Assembly: GCA_019114135.1 (NCBI GenBank)
Contig: DXGC01000086.1
Coordinates: forward strand, 1 to 64,000
Origin: Candidatus Corynebacterium avicola
GTDB taxonomy: Bacteria > Actinomycetota > Actinomycetes > Mycobacteriales > Mycobacteriaceae
Length of the DNA stretch: 64,000 nt
Reading direction: 5' to 3'
Part shown: positions 7,945-16,437 of the stretch, in pieces
Layout of the letters: each line of letters starts with the position of its first letter
How positions within the stretch are numbered: the stretch's first letter is position 1
The notes under the pieces: generated by a model
Seen by the model: the letters and a program-made list of their open reading frames with translations, nothing else
Told to the model about the DNA's origin: nothing
Database searches by the model: none
Translations under genes and position numbers: made by a program

Positions 7945-10900
7945 CGGTCCTCACCGTCCTTCCCTGACTTCTCTGCTGCGGGGGCGCCGACGGTTGTCTT
8001 CGGCTTTGTGTCTCCGGCCTTGGCGGTCGTGCCCATCTTCCCCATTTTCTCCACGGGGCTGGGTTTCAGCTTTTTCCCGGGGTCGGTGCCCGGCCGTTCT
8101 CGTCCGCCGAGGGTGTTGATGACGAGGACCACGGTGCCGATCACCGCCAGGTACACGCCGCCGTCGAAGAACAGCGAGGAGCTGAAGTGCTCACTGCCGA
8201 TGTAGAAGTGGATCGGCGCCAGGAAACTGCCCTCGGCGAAACCGGCCAGGCCGGTGACGATGGCCAGGACGATTCCTCCGCCGACGAGCTGGTAGCCCAG
8301 TTCCCGGCTGCCGATCTGACGGGCGGCGGGCTGCACCAGGTACCAGAACACCAGGCCGAGGGCGAGCATCAGGGCGGCGAGGAAGCCGCCGCCGGGGGCC
8401 TGGTGGCCGCGGTAGAAGGTCACCAGGGAGTAGATGATCAGCACACCCAGCATCGGCCAGATGATCTGCCGGCCCAGGATCGAGTTCAGGTGGGTGCTGC
8501 GCAGGTACTTCGAGTAGAACGGCGCGAGCTCCGGGACCTTGTGCACGTCGGGGAACTTGGTGGAGCCCTCCTTACGGAACAGCTCGGCGGTGGAGCCGGG
8601 GCCGTAACCGGGCACCGGCGACTTCGGCACCGAACTGACGATCGCGGCGATGACCAGACCGGCCATGCCGAGCACAGAGAGCTCTCCCAGGGTATCCAGT
8701 GCACGGAATTCCACGATGATCGTGGCCACGATGTTGTTGGCCCCGGAGACTTCCGTGGAATCGTTGATGTACCACTGGGCCAGCTCGGGACGGGGGTGGC
8801 GTCCGATGAGAAGCCAGACACCGACGAAGACGACCAGGCCGACCATGGCGGCGAGGGTGACCGCGAACTTCGTGCGGTTCTCGCCCTCCTTGAGGTACAG
8901 GCGCGGCTGGTGCCGGACGACCAGCATCATGAACACGGTGACGATGAACTCGACCATCAGGTTGGTCAGGGCGACGTCCGGGGCGCCGAGGGTCAGCATG
9001 ATCCAGGAGACGCCGACGCCGGCGACGCCGACGAGGATGACCGACCCCATCCGCGAACGGGTGGAGATGATCGCCATGGTGACCAGGAACATGATCAACA
9101 GACCAGGGATGTCGCTGATCTGGTCGATGCCGGATTCGCGCGGGGGTAGTTCGCCGATGAACTGCAGACCACCGGGGCCGAAGAAGGCGGCGATGGTCAG
9201 CACCAGGAGCATGGTGAAGATCCACACCAGGTGCCCGTTCGGGCTCAGGGTGTTGCCGAGGCGGCTGACCAGGCGGCCCCACCGGTTGGCCATGCGCAGG
9301 GTGAACGCGATGAGCTCGTTGCCGGTGAAGGGGAAGAGGCGGTGGTCCTCCAGCCAGTCGGCCATCGGCTGGCGACGGGTCAGCAACAGGCAGCCGAGGA
9401 TGACGACGGCGATGGTGATGAACAGAGGGATCCCGAAGCCGTGCCACAGTGCCAGGTGGGAGTGGGACTCGCCGACACCGGTGGAACCGACGGCGGCGTC
9501 GATCGGACCGTCGAAGAAGCCGAGGACCACGACCACCGGCAGGGACACCAGGCCGGGGAGGATCGCCGGGAGCCAGAAGGACGCCGGTGCCTCGGTGACC
9601 TCGCCGCCCTCGACGCGGGCGTCGTCCTCCGGGGCGGCGGAGCCGGTGTCGATGAAAGCGCCGAGCAGGTACTTCGCGGAGTACATGAAGGTGGCCAGGG
9701 CGCCGAGGCCGGCGGCGATGAGGAGGATGACCTCGGCCGGCGACGCCAGCGGGGACTCGGTGAAGGCCTCGAGCATGCCCTCCTTGGAGACGAAGCCGAG
9801 CAGCGGAGGAATGCCCGCCATGCTGGCGGCGGCGATCGCCGCACCGCCGAAGGTCCAGGGCATGCGGCGCCAGATGGAGCCGAGCTCACGGATGTCACGG
9901 GTGCCGGTCTGGTGGTCGACCACACCGATGATCATGAACAGCGAGGACTTGAACAGTGCGTGGGCGGCGGTGTGGACGATCGCGGCGGCGATGGCCAGCG
10001 GGGTGCCGATACCGATGGTCGCGACGATCCAGCCCAGCTGGGAGACCGTGGAGTAGGCGGTCAGTCGCTTCAGGTCGGTCTGCTGGAAGGCGAAGACCGC
10101 GGCCATCACGGCGGTGGCCATACCGACGATGATCAGCAGCAGGTTCCAGACCAGGGCGTCGGAGAAGATGCCGCTGAAGCGCAGCAGCAGGTAGATACCG
10201 GCCTTGACCACTGCCGCGGCGTGCAGGAAGGCGGAGACCGGGGTGGCCGCGGCCATGGCCTCCGGCAGCCAGACGTGGAACGGCAACTGGGCGGCCTTGG
10301 AGAAACCACCGATGGCGACGAGGATCGCGACGATGGCCGTCAGCGTGGAGTCCTGCGACCAGACGTCGCTGGCGAGGATCTCGGAGAGGTTCGTCGTCCC
10401 GGTGCTGGCCACCGCGATGCCGAGGGCGACCAGCAGGCTCAGCCCACCGGTGAAGGTGAGGATCAGGGTGCGCACCGCACCCGGCTCACCGGTGTGGCCG
10501 GCCCGTGCGATGAGGAAGAAGGACGCCAGGGAGACCAGCTCCCAGCCGATGAACAGCAGGGCGACGTCGTCGGCGAGGAAGAGCAGGACGACCGAGAACA
10601 TGAACGCCGTCATCAGCACGTAGAAGTTCATGATGTGCTCGCCACGGTGCAGGTAGCGGGCGGAGTAGGCGAACACCGCCGTGCCGATGACCAGTGCGAG
10701 CAGGGTGAAGAACAACCCCAGTGAGTCCATGCGCAGGGCGAACTCGATGTCCCCGCCACCAGGGACTATCCCCTCGAGCCAGGTCGCGGTGAAGGTCGCG
10801 TCCTGACCGTCGATGATGCTGCCGGCGCCGGTGAGGACGTAGCCGGCGAGGGCGGCGAACACTGCTGCCAGGATCCAGCCGGAGTCGCGGTCGAAGATCT

Positions 10901-10964
10901 TGACGAGGACCGGTGTCAGCAGAAGTGCGACCGCCAGCACGACGGGAATCACTATCAGGGTCAC
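7941..10964 (-). CDS. mnhA: Na+(K+)/H+ antiporter subunit MnhA/B fusion (MrpAB)
   Basis: 1007 aa, first gene of the operon. The N-terminal two thirds is NuoL-like: LFIGWELVSLASFFLIAR, KAAQLPFHVWLPEAMAAATPVSAFLHAA and AHALFKSSLFMIIGVVDHQTGTRD. It is followed by the MrpA C-terminal domain (LGAPDVALTNLMVEFIVTVFMMLVV) and then an MnhB-like domain (LGVLIIYSLVTFYRGHQAPGGGF). A separate mnhB gene is absent, as in other A/B-fused Mrp systems. The complex exports Na+/K+ against protons and supports pH and salt homeostasis. The last 55 residues are polar and Lys-rich. GTG start at 10964; GAGGTG about 11 nt upstream is a weak RBS. Confidence 0.94.
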   Translation of the reverse strand: MTLIVIPVVLAVALLLTPVLVKIFDRDSGWILAAVFAALAGYVLTGAGSIIDGQDATFTATWLEGIVPGGGDIEFALRMDSLGLFFTLLALVIGTAVFAYSARYLHRGEHIMNFYVLMTAFMFSVVLLFLADDVALLFIGWELVSLASFFLIARAGHTGEPGAVRTLILTFTGGLSLLVALGIAVASTGTTNLSEILASDVWSQDSTLTAIVAILVAIGGFSKAAQLPFHVWLPEAMAAATPVSAFLHAAAVVKAGIYLLLRFSGIFSDALVWNLLLIIVGMATAVMAAVFAFQQTDLKRLTAYSTVSQLGWIVATIGIGTPLAIAAAIVHTAAHALFKSSLFMIIGVVDHQTGTRDIRELGSIWRRMPWTFGGAAIAAASMAGIPPLLGFVSKEGMLEAFTESPLASPAEVILLIAAGLGALATFMYSAKYLLGAFIDTGSAAPEDDARVEGGEVTEAPASFWLPAILPGLVSLPVVVVLGFFDGPIDAAVGSTGVGESHSHLALWHGFGIPLFITIAVVILGCLLLTRRQPMADWLEDHRLFPFTGNELIAFTLRMANRWGRLVSRLGNTLSPNGHLVWIFTMLLVLTIAAFFGPGGLQFIGELPPRESGIDQISDIPGLLIMFLVTMAIISTRSRMGSVILVGVAGVGVSWIMLTLGAPDVALTNLMVEFIVTVFMMLVVRHQPRLYLKEGENRTKFAVTLAAMVGLVVFVGVWLLIGRHPRPELAQWYINDSTEVSGANNIVATIIVEFRALDTLGELSVLGMAGLVIAAIVSSVPKSPVPGYGPGSTAELFRKEGSTKFPDVHKVPELAPFYSKYLRSTHLNSILGRQIIWPMLGVLIIYSLVTFYRGHQAPGGGFLAALMLALGLVFWYLVQPAARQIGSRELGYQLVGGGIVLAIVTGLAGFAEGSFLAPIHFYIGSEHFSSSLFFDGGVYLAVIGTVVLVINTLGGRERPGTDPGKKLKPSPVEKMGKMGTTAKAGDTKPKTTVGAPAAEKSGKDGEDR

Positions 10965-11222
10965 GGGAACACCAACACCTCACTTTTGTCCTGGAAAAGG
11001 GCCCTCGGAGAGGATATGGTGAATGTAATTCATACACCGACGACCTCATGCAACGTGTTCTACTTTATCAGGAGGAGTGGACACGGGGACGGGCCGGGTT
11101 GGTGCCATTGTGGTTCCAGTGACCAAGCCCGGCATTGCCCCGCGGGGTGTCGGGCTTCGGTCACGGTCCTGACCTCCTGTGGCCATTGCGACGGGGTCCG
11201 CACAGGATCACCTTCGGCGGGC
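10965..11222. other. Intergenic region upstream of the Mrp operon
   Basis: 258 bp without a credible gene; it must hold the promoter for mnhA (minus strand). AT-rich hexamers such as TACATT and TATCCT are present, but no convincing -35/-10 pair stands out. A strong imperfect hairpin lies at about 11121-11162 (AAGCCCG...CGGGCTT with an inner CCCCGCGGGG) without a T-run on either side; it may be a remnant of terminator or operator structure. Confidence 0.5.
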
Positions 11223-11620
11223 ATGAGCGAAACCACCGGGAGCGACCGCACGCACGTCCAGCCACTGGAGCTTCCGGTGTTGGAATTCGGAACCTACAAA
11301 CTCAAGGGGGTCGAGGGGAGGAGTCCGTCGCCCGGGCCATCGGTCTCGGCCACCGGCTCATCGACTCCGCCTACAACTACGAGAATGAGAGGACGCTCTG
11401 CGTGCGGAGGAGGAGTCCTGCTACCGCAGCAATGTCGGCCCCATCGACCTCTACCTGATCCACTGGCCCAACCCGAAGCAGGGGAAGTACGTCGAGGCGT
11501 GGAAGGCACTGATCGAGGCCCGCGAGCGCGGACTCGTCAAGCACATCGGAGTCTGCAACGTCCTCCCCGAGCACCTCGAGACCCTCGAGAAGGAGACCGG
11601 GGACCTACCCGGTCATTGCG
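11223..11620 (+). pseudogene. Aldo/keto reductase remnant
   Basis: Pieces of an AKR are readable in three successive frames: LELPVLEFGTYKLKGVEG (frame of 11223), then ESVARAIGLGHRLIDSAYNYENE (frame of 11135), then VGPIDLYLIHWPNPKQGKY and GLVKHIGVCNVLPEHLETLEKE (frame of 11446). The Asp and Tyr of the AKR tetrad are in the second piece. The Lys and His segments between pieces two and three are deleted, and everything after about residue 150 of a normal AKR (about 270-280 aa) is gone. At least two frameshifts or deletions plus a 3' truncation make it non-functional. Confidence 0.85.
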
Positions 11621-11749
11621 GGAGTCGACGGTGCGCCGGACATCGCCCCGGTCACACTACGGGGCACAGCAAGGCTGGGTGGGCCGATGGGCGGCATGCG
11701 GCAGACACATGTCCTGGCTACTAACCCGGGGCCGACCTCGTCGCGCAAC

Positions 11750-11792
11750 GAGAAAACCCTCCGGCCTGCTCAGCAGGTCGGAGGGTTTTCTC
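11750..11792 (-). terminator. Strong bidirectional terminator after tRNA-Pro
   Basis: GAGAAAACCCTCCG and its complement form a long stem (over 18 bp including one G-U) with a TCA loop. Read on the minus strand it ends GGGTTTTCTC, directly after the tRNA; the plus strand ends the same way, so it would also stop leftover transcription from the AKR remnant. Confidence 0.85.
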
Positions 11793-11798
11793 TGGCTG

Positions 11799-11872
11799 TC
11801 GGGGTAGCGGGATTTGAACCCACGACCTCTTCGTCCCGAACGAAGCGCGCTGCCAAGCTGCGCCATACCCCG
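11799..11872 (-). tRNA. tRNA-Pro (anticodon CGG)
   Basis: The reverse complement begins CGGGGTATGGCGCAGC and ends GTTCAAATCCCGCTACCCCG plus a discriminator A. The acceptor stem CGGGGTA/TACCCCG is perfect. The anticodon stem is CTTCG/CGAAG around the loop TTCGGGA, giving anticodon CGG (codon CCG). The 3' CCA is not encoded (ACA follows the acceptor stem). Confidence 0.95.
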
Positions 11873-11927
11873 GTCTGGAACGACACGTCCACCCTTGCGG
11901 GGTGCTGCCGTGTCGCAACAGATAAGG

Positions 11928-11957
11928 ACTATAGACCGCCGGAGGCTCCCCTGGCAA
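11928..11957 (-). promoter_or_regulatory. Promoter of tRNA-Pro
   Basis: On the minus strand, TTGCCA (-35) is followed after 18 bp by TATAGT (-10), about 55 bp upstream of the mature tRNA 5' end. Confidence 0.6.
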
Positions 11958-11999
11958 AACACCAGCGCAGCGGCTTGAGTCACAGCCGGGCCAGCGGCC

Positions 12000-12983
12000 C
12001 TAGTCGGCCGGACGCTCCACGATGTGCAGCAGAGTGGCCGAGGGGCGGCAGAAGGTGCGGAAGGGGACGTACTTCGAGGTGCCCAGACCGTTGGTCACGT
12101 GCAGCCACATCCGCTCGGACCACCTGGACAGCCCGGACACACGTGCCCGGTCGATTCCGCAGTTCGTCACGATGGCGTAGCCACCGGGCAGGCAGAGCTG
12201 TCCGCCGTGGGTGTGGCCGGACATCATCAGCTGGTAACCGTCGGCGGCGAACTCGTCGAGGACCCGGGGCTCGGGGGAGTGGGCCAGACCGATGGACAGG
12301 TCGGCGTCGGGGTTCGGCGGCCCACCGAGGCTGTCGTAGTCGTCCCGGTCCAGGTGGGGGTCGTCCACCCCGCCGACGGCGAGGCGGAACTTGCCGACGG
12401 TGAAGTCGACGCGGCGGTGGGTGGCGTCCTCCCAGCCGTGCTCGATGAAGGCCGCGCGCATCCCCTTCCACGGCAGCTCGATGTCACTGGGCTTGTTGCG
12501 TTTGCCGATCAGGTAGTTGAACGGGTTGACCGGGTGCGGTGCGTAGTAGTCGTTGCTGCCGAAGATGAAGACTCCGGGACGTCGCATCAACGGGCCCAGG
12601 GCTTTGAGCACCGACGGGACGGCCTGTTCTTCGCCGAGGTTGTCGCCGGTGTTGACCACCAGGTCCGGCTGCAGCGCGTCGAGCGAGGCGACCCAGGACT
12701 GCTTGATCTTCTGGTGGGCCAGCATGTGCAGGTCGGAGACGTGCAGGATACGGAAGTCCTCCCGGTCCCGGTCGTCCAGGGTGCCGGGCTCCAGGACCGG
12801 GACGGTGACCTCGTGCAGCCGGAAGGCGCGGGTTTCGGCGAACCCGGCGGCGGCGACGCCCAGGCCCGCCACCCCGGCTGCGCCGACGGCGGTGGCGAGG
12901 GTGCGCAGCAGGCCGCCGGTACGGCCGGTCGCGGAGGACTGCGCGGATGGTTCTGCGTTGAGAGTGGTTGGGCGAGTGTTCAC
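12000..12983 (-). CDS. Membrane-anchored metallophosphoesterase
   Basis: 327 aa, calcineurin-like phosphoesterase, homolog of Rv3683 by synteny with ponA2. An N-terminal hydrophobic segment (TLATAVGAAGVAGLGVAAAGF) anchors it. The dimetal site is complete: HVSDLHM (D-x-H), NTGDNLG (GDxxx), GSNDYY in place of GNHD, LAHSPEP, and SGHTHGGQLCLP (GHxH). Having Asn instead of His in GNHD is normal for the YkuE-like branch. The substrate is unknown; context suggests cell envelope maintenance. GTG 12983 has TACACT exactly 7 nt upstream (leaderless). Confidence 0.88.
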   Translation of the reverse strand: MNTRPTTLNAEPSAQSSATGRTGGLLRTLATAVGAAGVAGLGVAAAGFAETRAFRLHEVTVPVLEPGTLDDRDREDFRILHVSDLHMLAHQKIKQSWVASLDALQPDLVVNTGDNLGEEQAVPSVLKALGPLMRRPGVFIFGSNDYYAPHPVNPFNYLIGKRNKPSDIELPWKGMRAAFIEHGWEDATHRRVDFTVGKFRLAVGGVDDPHLDRDDYDSLGGPPNPDADLSIGLAHSPEPRVLDEFAADGYQLMMSGHTHGGQLCLPGGYAIVTNCGIDRARVSGLSRWSERMWLHVTNGLGTSKYVPFRTFCRPSATLLHIVERPAD

Positions 12984-12990
12984 CGTCGCC

Positions 12991-12996
12991 AGTGTA
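12991..12996 (-). promoter_or_regulatory. -10 box of metallophosphoesterase gene (leaderless)
   Basis: TACACT on the minus strand, 7 nt before the GTG start; it lies in the 24-bp gap after the PBP gene. Confidence 0.6.
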
Positions 12997-13007
12997 CTGG
13001 TGCGGTC

Positions 13008-15218
13008 CTAGTCGAACTCGTCCAGTGACATGTCCCAGCCCTGACTGCCCTGGTCGGACTGGGGTGCGGAGTAGTCCTGCGCGCCCTGGTTGCCGCCCTG
13101 GTTGTTGGAGCTGCCGGCGTCGCTGCTCGTGGCCCGACGGTACTTCTCCGGATCTCCCCGGTCGTAGCCGCGGTCGTAGCGGGGCAGCCCGGATCCGCCG
13201 TAGTCGCCGACCATGCTGCTCATCGCGGAGAAGAACGCCCGGGCGGGCTCATTGCCGCCGAACAGGTTGCCGTCACCGCACTGGCGCAGCGGGGAGCTGC
13301 ACAGCGGGGAGGTCTGCGAGCCGTCGTTGAAGGCGTAGGTGGAGCCCGCCAGGCCCGGGGTGAAGCCGAGGAAGGCGGCCGACAGGCTGGTCTCGGTGGT
13401 TCCGGTCTTGGCGGAGACCGGTCCACGCCATCCGGCGGAGCTGGCCGCCGAGGCGGCGGTGCCGTTGGAGACGTCGCCACCCATGCCGTTGGCCAGGGCG
13501 TCGGCGACCTTACGGTCGATGGCCTGCTCGCAGTCCGGTGTGTCCAGCGCGACGTCCTCCCCGTTGTTGTCGGTGACCGACAGCACCGGCGAGGGCTCGC
13601 ACCAGCGGCCGTGGTCGGCCAGTGAGGCGGAGACGTTCGACAGCTCGATCGGGTTGACCTCCAGCGGGCCGAGGACGAAGGAGCCGAGGTTGGAGTCGGT
13701 GACGAAGTCGGCGATCGACTGGTCGCCGTCGTAGCTGCCTTCCTCGGCGTAGGAACGCAGGCCGAGCTTGACCGCGATCTCGGTCATCCGTTCGGTGCCG
13801 AGCTGCTCGGCAATCCGGACGAAGGGGGTGTTCGGACTGGTCGCCAAGGCCTCGCGCAGAGTCATCTGGCTCTTGTACTCGCCGGCGTTCCCCACGCAGT
13901 AACGGTTGGGCGGGCAGCCTTCAGCTCCGCCGGTGCCCATCCCCTCGACGTCGATCCGGCTGGGGACCTGCAGCATGGTGTCCAGGCCCATGCCCTCCTC
14001 CATGGCGGCCGCGGCGGCGAAGATCTTGAACACACTGCCCGCGCCGTTGCCCTCGGAGGAGTGGGTCACCGGCAGGACGGTCTGGCTGTGGTCGGAGTCG
14101 AGCCCGTAACGACGGGAGGACGCCATCGCCACGACCTCGTGTCCTTCGTCGGTGGGGGCGATGTAGTTGCTGGTGAGGGACACTCCACCGGCGGTCGGGT
14201 CCGCCTCGTTGCGGGTGGCCCTGACGGCGGCGTCCTGCGCATCCGGGTCCAGGGCGGTGCGGATGGTGTAGCCGCCGCGCGCGAGGGTCTCGGTGTCGAG
14301 GTCGTGGTTGGCGAGATAGGACAGGACGTAGTCGCAGTAGAATCCGGCGTTGCCTGCACCGATGCAGCCGTTGGGTTCGGAGTTCGGGGACTCCTCGATG
14401 CCGAGGGGCTCCTCGCCCAACCGGGCGCGCTCCTCCGGACCCAGGTCGCCCGTGTTGACCATGGCGTCCAGCACGGCCTCGCGTCGGTCCATCACACCGT
14501 CCGGGTTGGTGTACGGGTTCAGCAGCGAAGTCGACTGCACCATGCCGGCGAGCATGGCGGACTGCGACACGGAGAGCTCCGAGGCCGGGATGCCGAAGTA
14601 GGTCCGGGCCGCGGATTCGACGCCGTAAGCGCCGTTGCCGAAGGGGACGAGGTTCAGGTAGCGGGTGAGGATCTCGTCCTTGGAGTAGTTCTCCTCAAGG
14701 TTGATCGCCATCTTCATCTCACGCAGTTTGCGGGCGACGGAGGTCTCGGTCGCCGCGGCACGCTCCTCGTCGTCGGCGGCGTCGATGAGGAGCAGGTAGT
14801 TCTTGATGTACTGCTGGTCCAGGGTCGAGGCGCCCTGTTCCACACCGCCGCTGGAGAAGTTGGCGGCCAGGGCGCGCAGGGTGCCGCGGACGTCGACGCC
14901 GTCGTGCTCGTAGAAGCGACGGTCCTCGATGGCCACGATGGCCTGCTTCATGGGCTCGGCGATCTCGTCGGACTCCACCATGTAGCGGCGCTGGTCGTAC
15001 AGCCGGGCCATCACGTCACCGTTGCGGTCCGTGACGGTGGTGACCTGCGGCAACGACTGGTTCTCGTCGATGTCCGCCAGGTCGTCGTCGATGGTCTCCG
15101 AGCCTGCGGTCACCGCCACCCCGACGCCGCCGACCAGCGGGACGATGGCGACGGCCGTCAGCACGCCGACGACGAGGACGGCGAGCATGAGGTAGGCCGC
15201 GTTCTTGAGATAACTCAC
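13008..15218 (-). CDS. Class A penicillin-binding protein (PonA2/Pbp1a type)
   Basis: Bifunctional peptidoglycan glycosyltransferase/transpeptidase, about 736 aa, with one N-terminal membrane helix (AAYLMLAVLVVGVLTAVAIV). The GT51 domain shows IEDRRFYEHDGVDVRGTLRA with the catalytic Glu and QGASTLDQQYIKNY. The transpeptidase shows GSVFKIF (SxxK), TSPNTPF (SxN) and KTGTTE (KTG). The C-terminus is Gln/Ser/Gly-rich; no PASTA domain is evident. The ORF-track start at 15461 adds 81 unlikely residues. GTG 15218 is chosen because it gives VSYLKN just before the helix and has TACTGT exactly 7 nt upstream (leaderless). An AAGGAGG further upstream (about 15255) leads to no normal start codon, so the start is moderately sure. 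Confidence 0.92.
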   Translation of the reverse strand: MSYLKNAAYLMLAVLVVGVLTAVAIVPLVGGVGVAVTAGSETIDDDLADIDENQSLPQVTTVTDRNGDVMARLYDQRRYMVESDEIAEPMKQAIVAIEDRRFYEHDGVDVRGTLRALAANFSSGGVEQGASTLDQQYIKNYLLLIDAADDEERAAATETSVARKLREMKMAINLEENYSKDEILTRYLNLVPFGNGAYGVESAARTYFGIPASELSVSQSAMLAGMVQSTSLLNPYTNPDGVMDRREAVLDAMVNTGDLGPEERARLGEEPLGIEESPNSEPNGCIGAGNAGFYCDYVLSYLANHDLDTETLARGGYTIRTALDPDAQDAAVRATRNEADPTAGGVSLTSNYIAPTDEGHEVVAMASSRRYGLDSDHSQTVLPVTHSSEGNGAGSVFKIFAAAAAMEEGMGLDTMLQVPSRIDVEGMGTGGAEGCPPNRYCVGNAGEYKSQMTLREALATSPNTPFVRIAEQLGTERMTEIAVKLGLRSYAEEGSYDGDQSIADFVTDSNLGSFVLGPLEVNPIELSNVSASLADHGRWCEPSPVLSVTDNNGEDVALDTPDCEQAIDRKVADALANGMGGDVSNGTAASAASSAGWRGPVSAKTGTTETSLSAAFLGFTPGLAGSTYAFNDGSQTSPLCSSPLRQCGDGNLFGGNEPARAFFSAMSSMVGDYGGSGLPRYDRGYDRGDPEKYRRATSSDAGSSNNQGGNQGAQDYSAPQSDQGSQGWDMSLDEFD

Positions 15219-15225
15219 GAGGTAA

Positions 15226-15231
15226 ACAGTA
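15226..15231 (-). promoter_or_regulatory. -10 box of PBP gene (leaderless)
   Basis: TACTGT on the minus strand (within GGATACTGT), 7 nt before GTG 15218; it supports that start. Confidence 0.45.
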
Positions 15232-15625
15232 TCCGATGGGCCCGACAGGATGAACCTCCTTGCGTTGCTGACCTGAAGAATCTGATGAACGTCGGTCACC
15301 GAACATCGGTCCTTGAGCGGCGTGACCGAGGGGGTGAGGGGCGGGGATGCTGCGGTCGGGTGGAGGTGAAAGTCATATGCTTTCGCCGACTGAATGTTAT
15401 TGGAGAGTTGTTGCGGGGGCGGCGGGAGATGGCGCTCAGTTGGTTCATGACAAGGAAGCACTTGTGAAGCACTTGCTTATAACCGTGTAATGACCTGCGA
15501 CTTAGGCGATCTTGCTGCGCGAATCCGGGAAAATGGTGTAGTGGAAGCGGGGGGAGGGGTGATTCATCCGGCAATGTCGCTCCGGAACGGAGAGCGGGGG
15601 GAGGGGTGAAAAAACGGTGATGTGG

Positions 15626-15648
15626 CACACACTTTTGCGAAACGTGTG
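15626..15648. promoter_or_regulatory. Imperfect palindrome upstream of whcA
   Basis: CACACACTTTTGCGAAACGTGTG: the outer five bases of each arm pair perfectly (CACAC/GTGTG) and the centre is TT-TGCG-AA-like. It lies in AT-richer DNA about 125 bp before the whcA start. It is a candidate operator for an unidentified regulator. Confidence 0.4.
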
Positions 15649-15774
15649 CGATTCGACACTTCTAAATCTGTGTGAATAGACTTAGCCGCAGTTTCCGGTG
15701 ATCACTTCCGCTAGTTATCGCCACCGGGGTCCTGATTCATCCCAGGGCACCATCTCGACAGCGAAAAGGACATC

Positions 15775-16203
15775 ATGACCGCATCTCTCCGAACCCCAGC
15801 AGACATGACCGAGGTTTCGTCGTCCCGCAGCGCGGGCCGCGGCGCGGCCGCCAACGACGTCCGCAGTGGCAGTCAGGGCGTCCTCCATCGCACCGCCGGG
15901 CAGGTCACCACCCGTGAGTCCTTCAACAACCGCGGTGAGTGGATCACCCAGGCACACTGCCGCGACGTCGACCCCGAGGAGCTCTTCGTCAAGGGCGCCG
16001 CCCAGCGCAAGGCCGTGGCCATCTGCCGTCACTGCCCTGTCGTCCTGCAGTGCCGCGCCGATGCCCTGGACAACCGCGTCGAGTTCGGCGTGTGGGGCGG
16101 CATGACCGAGCGTCAGCGCCGTGCCCTGCTGCGTCAGCACCCGGAGATCGACAGCTGGGCGGACTTCTTCGCCGGTCAGCTCGAGGCTGCCCAGAGCGCC
16201 TGA
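15775..16203 (+). CDS. whcA: WhiB-family iron-sulfur regulator (WhcA/WhiB4-like)
   Basis: 142 aa. Four cysteines for a [4Fe-4S] cluster are seen: one in QAHCRDVD and three in AICRHCPVVLQC (C-x2-C-x5-C). They are followed by the WhiB turn GVWGG and a basic segment MTERQRRALLR. Its position beside a PonA2-type PBP and metallophosphoesterase matches whiB4 (Rv3681c) and, in C. glutamicum, whcA next to pbp1a; WhcA there represses oxidative-stress genes. About 45 N-terminal residues before the WhiB domain are low complexity. An AAAGGA RBS precedes the ATG, and a strong terminator follows. Confidence 0.9.
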   Translation: MTASLRTPADMTEVSSSRSAGRGAAANDVRSGSQGVLHRTAGQVTTRESFNNRGEWITQAHCRDVDPEELFVKGAAQRKAVAICRHCPVVLQCRADALDNRVEFGVWGGMTERQRRALLRQHPEIDSWADFFAGQLEAAQSA

Positions 16204-16230
16204 CACCCGGACGGCGCAGGCTCGGCAAGC

Positions 16231-16265
16231 AAACGCCTCCGACACCACTGGTGTCGGAGGCGTTT
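16231..16265 (+). terminator. Rho-independent terminator after whcA
   Basis: Perfect 16-bp stem AAACGCCTCCGACACC with loop ACT, ending GGCGTTT. Confidence 0.9.
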
Positions 16266-16268
16266 CCC

Positions 16269-16274
16269 TATACT
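16269..16274 (+). promoter_or_regulatory. -10 box of the DUF4177-like gene (leaderless)
   Basis: TATACT, exactly 7 nt before ATG 16282 and only 3 bp after the whcA terminator stem. Confidence 0.65.
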
Positions 16275-16281
16275 CGGCCCC

Positions 16282-16434
16282 ATGACTCAATGGGAATACG
16301 CCACCGTGCCACTTCTGACCCACGCCACCAAGCAGATCCTCGACGGCTGGGGTGAGGACGGATGGGAGCTCGTCTCCGTCCTCCCCGGCCCCACCGGCGA
16401 GCAGCACGTCGCCTACCTGAAGCGGGAGAAGTAG
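16282..16434 (+). CDS. Small DUF4177-like protein, 50 aa
   Basis: Too short for the ORF track. The protein reads MTQWEYATVPLLTH, then ILDGWGEDGWELVSVLPGP and ends VAYLKREK. The WEY...W..DGWELVSV pattern is that of DUF4177 proteins, which are small and of unknown function. An equivalent small gene lies between whiB4 and Rv3678c in mycobacteria. No RBS is present, but TATACT lies 7 nt upstream, so the mRNA should be leaderless. The stop is 3 bp before the ridA start, so the two are probably co-transcribed. Confidence 0.85.
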   Translation: MTQWEYATVPLLTHATKQILDGWGEDGWELVSVLPGPTGEQHVAYLKREK

Positions 16435-16437
16435 CGC

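Larger units (their letters stand above)
15219..15774. other. 556-bp regulatory region between PBP and whcA
   Basis: No gene is credible here; the ORFs in both directions lack ribosome sites and coding character, and part is AT-richer than its surroundings. It must hold the divergent promoters. A palindromic element (15626-15648) lies about 130 bp upstream of whcA. GA-rich runs (GGGGGGAGGGGTG twice, near 15550 and 15595) are repeated. Confidence 0.6.

Noticed and set aside
8650-10056. 468-aa and other long plus-strand ORFs inside mnhA
   Set aside because: Composition is Arg/Thr/Met-rich without any domain; antisense shadows of a clear antiporter gene.
11121-11162. GC-rich hairpin read as a terminator
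   Set aside because: It is stable on paper, but neither strand has a T-run and no intact gene ends there; mentioned only within the intergenic entry.
14061-15467. 468-aa plus-strand ORF opposite the PBP gene
   Set aside because: Val/Gly/Asp-rich shadow; the minus strand carries all PBP motifs.
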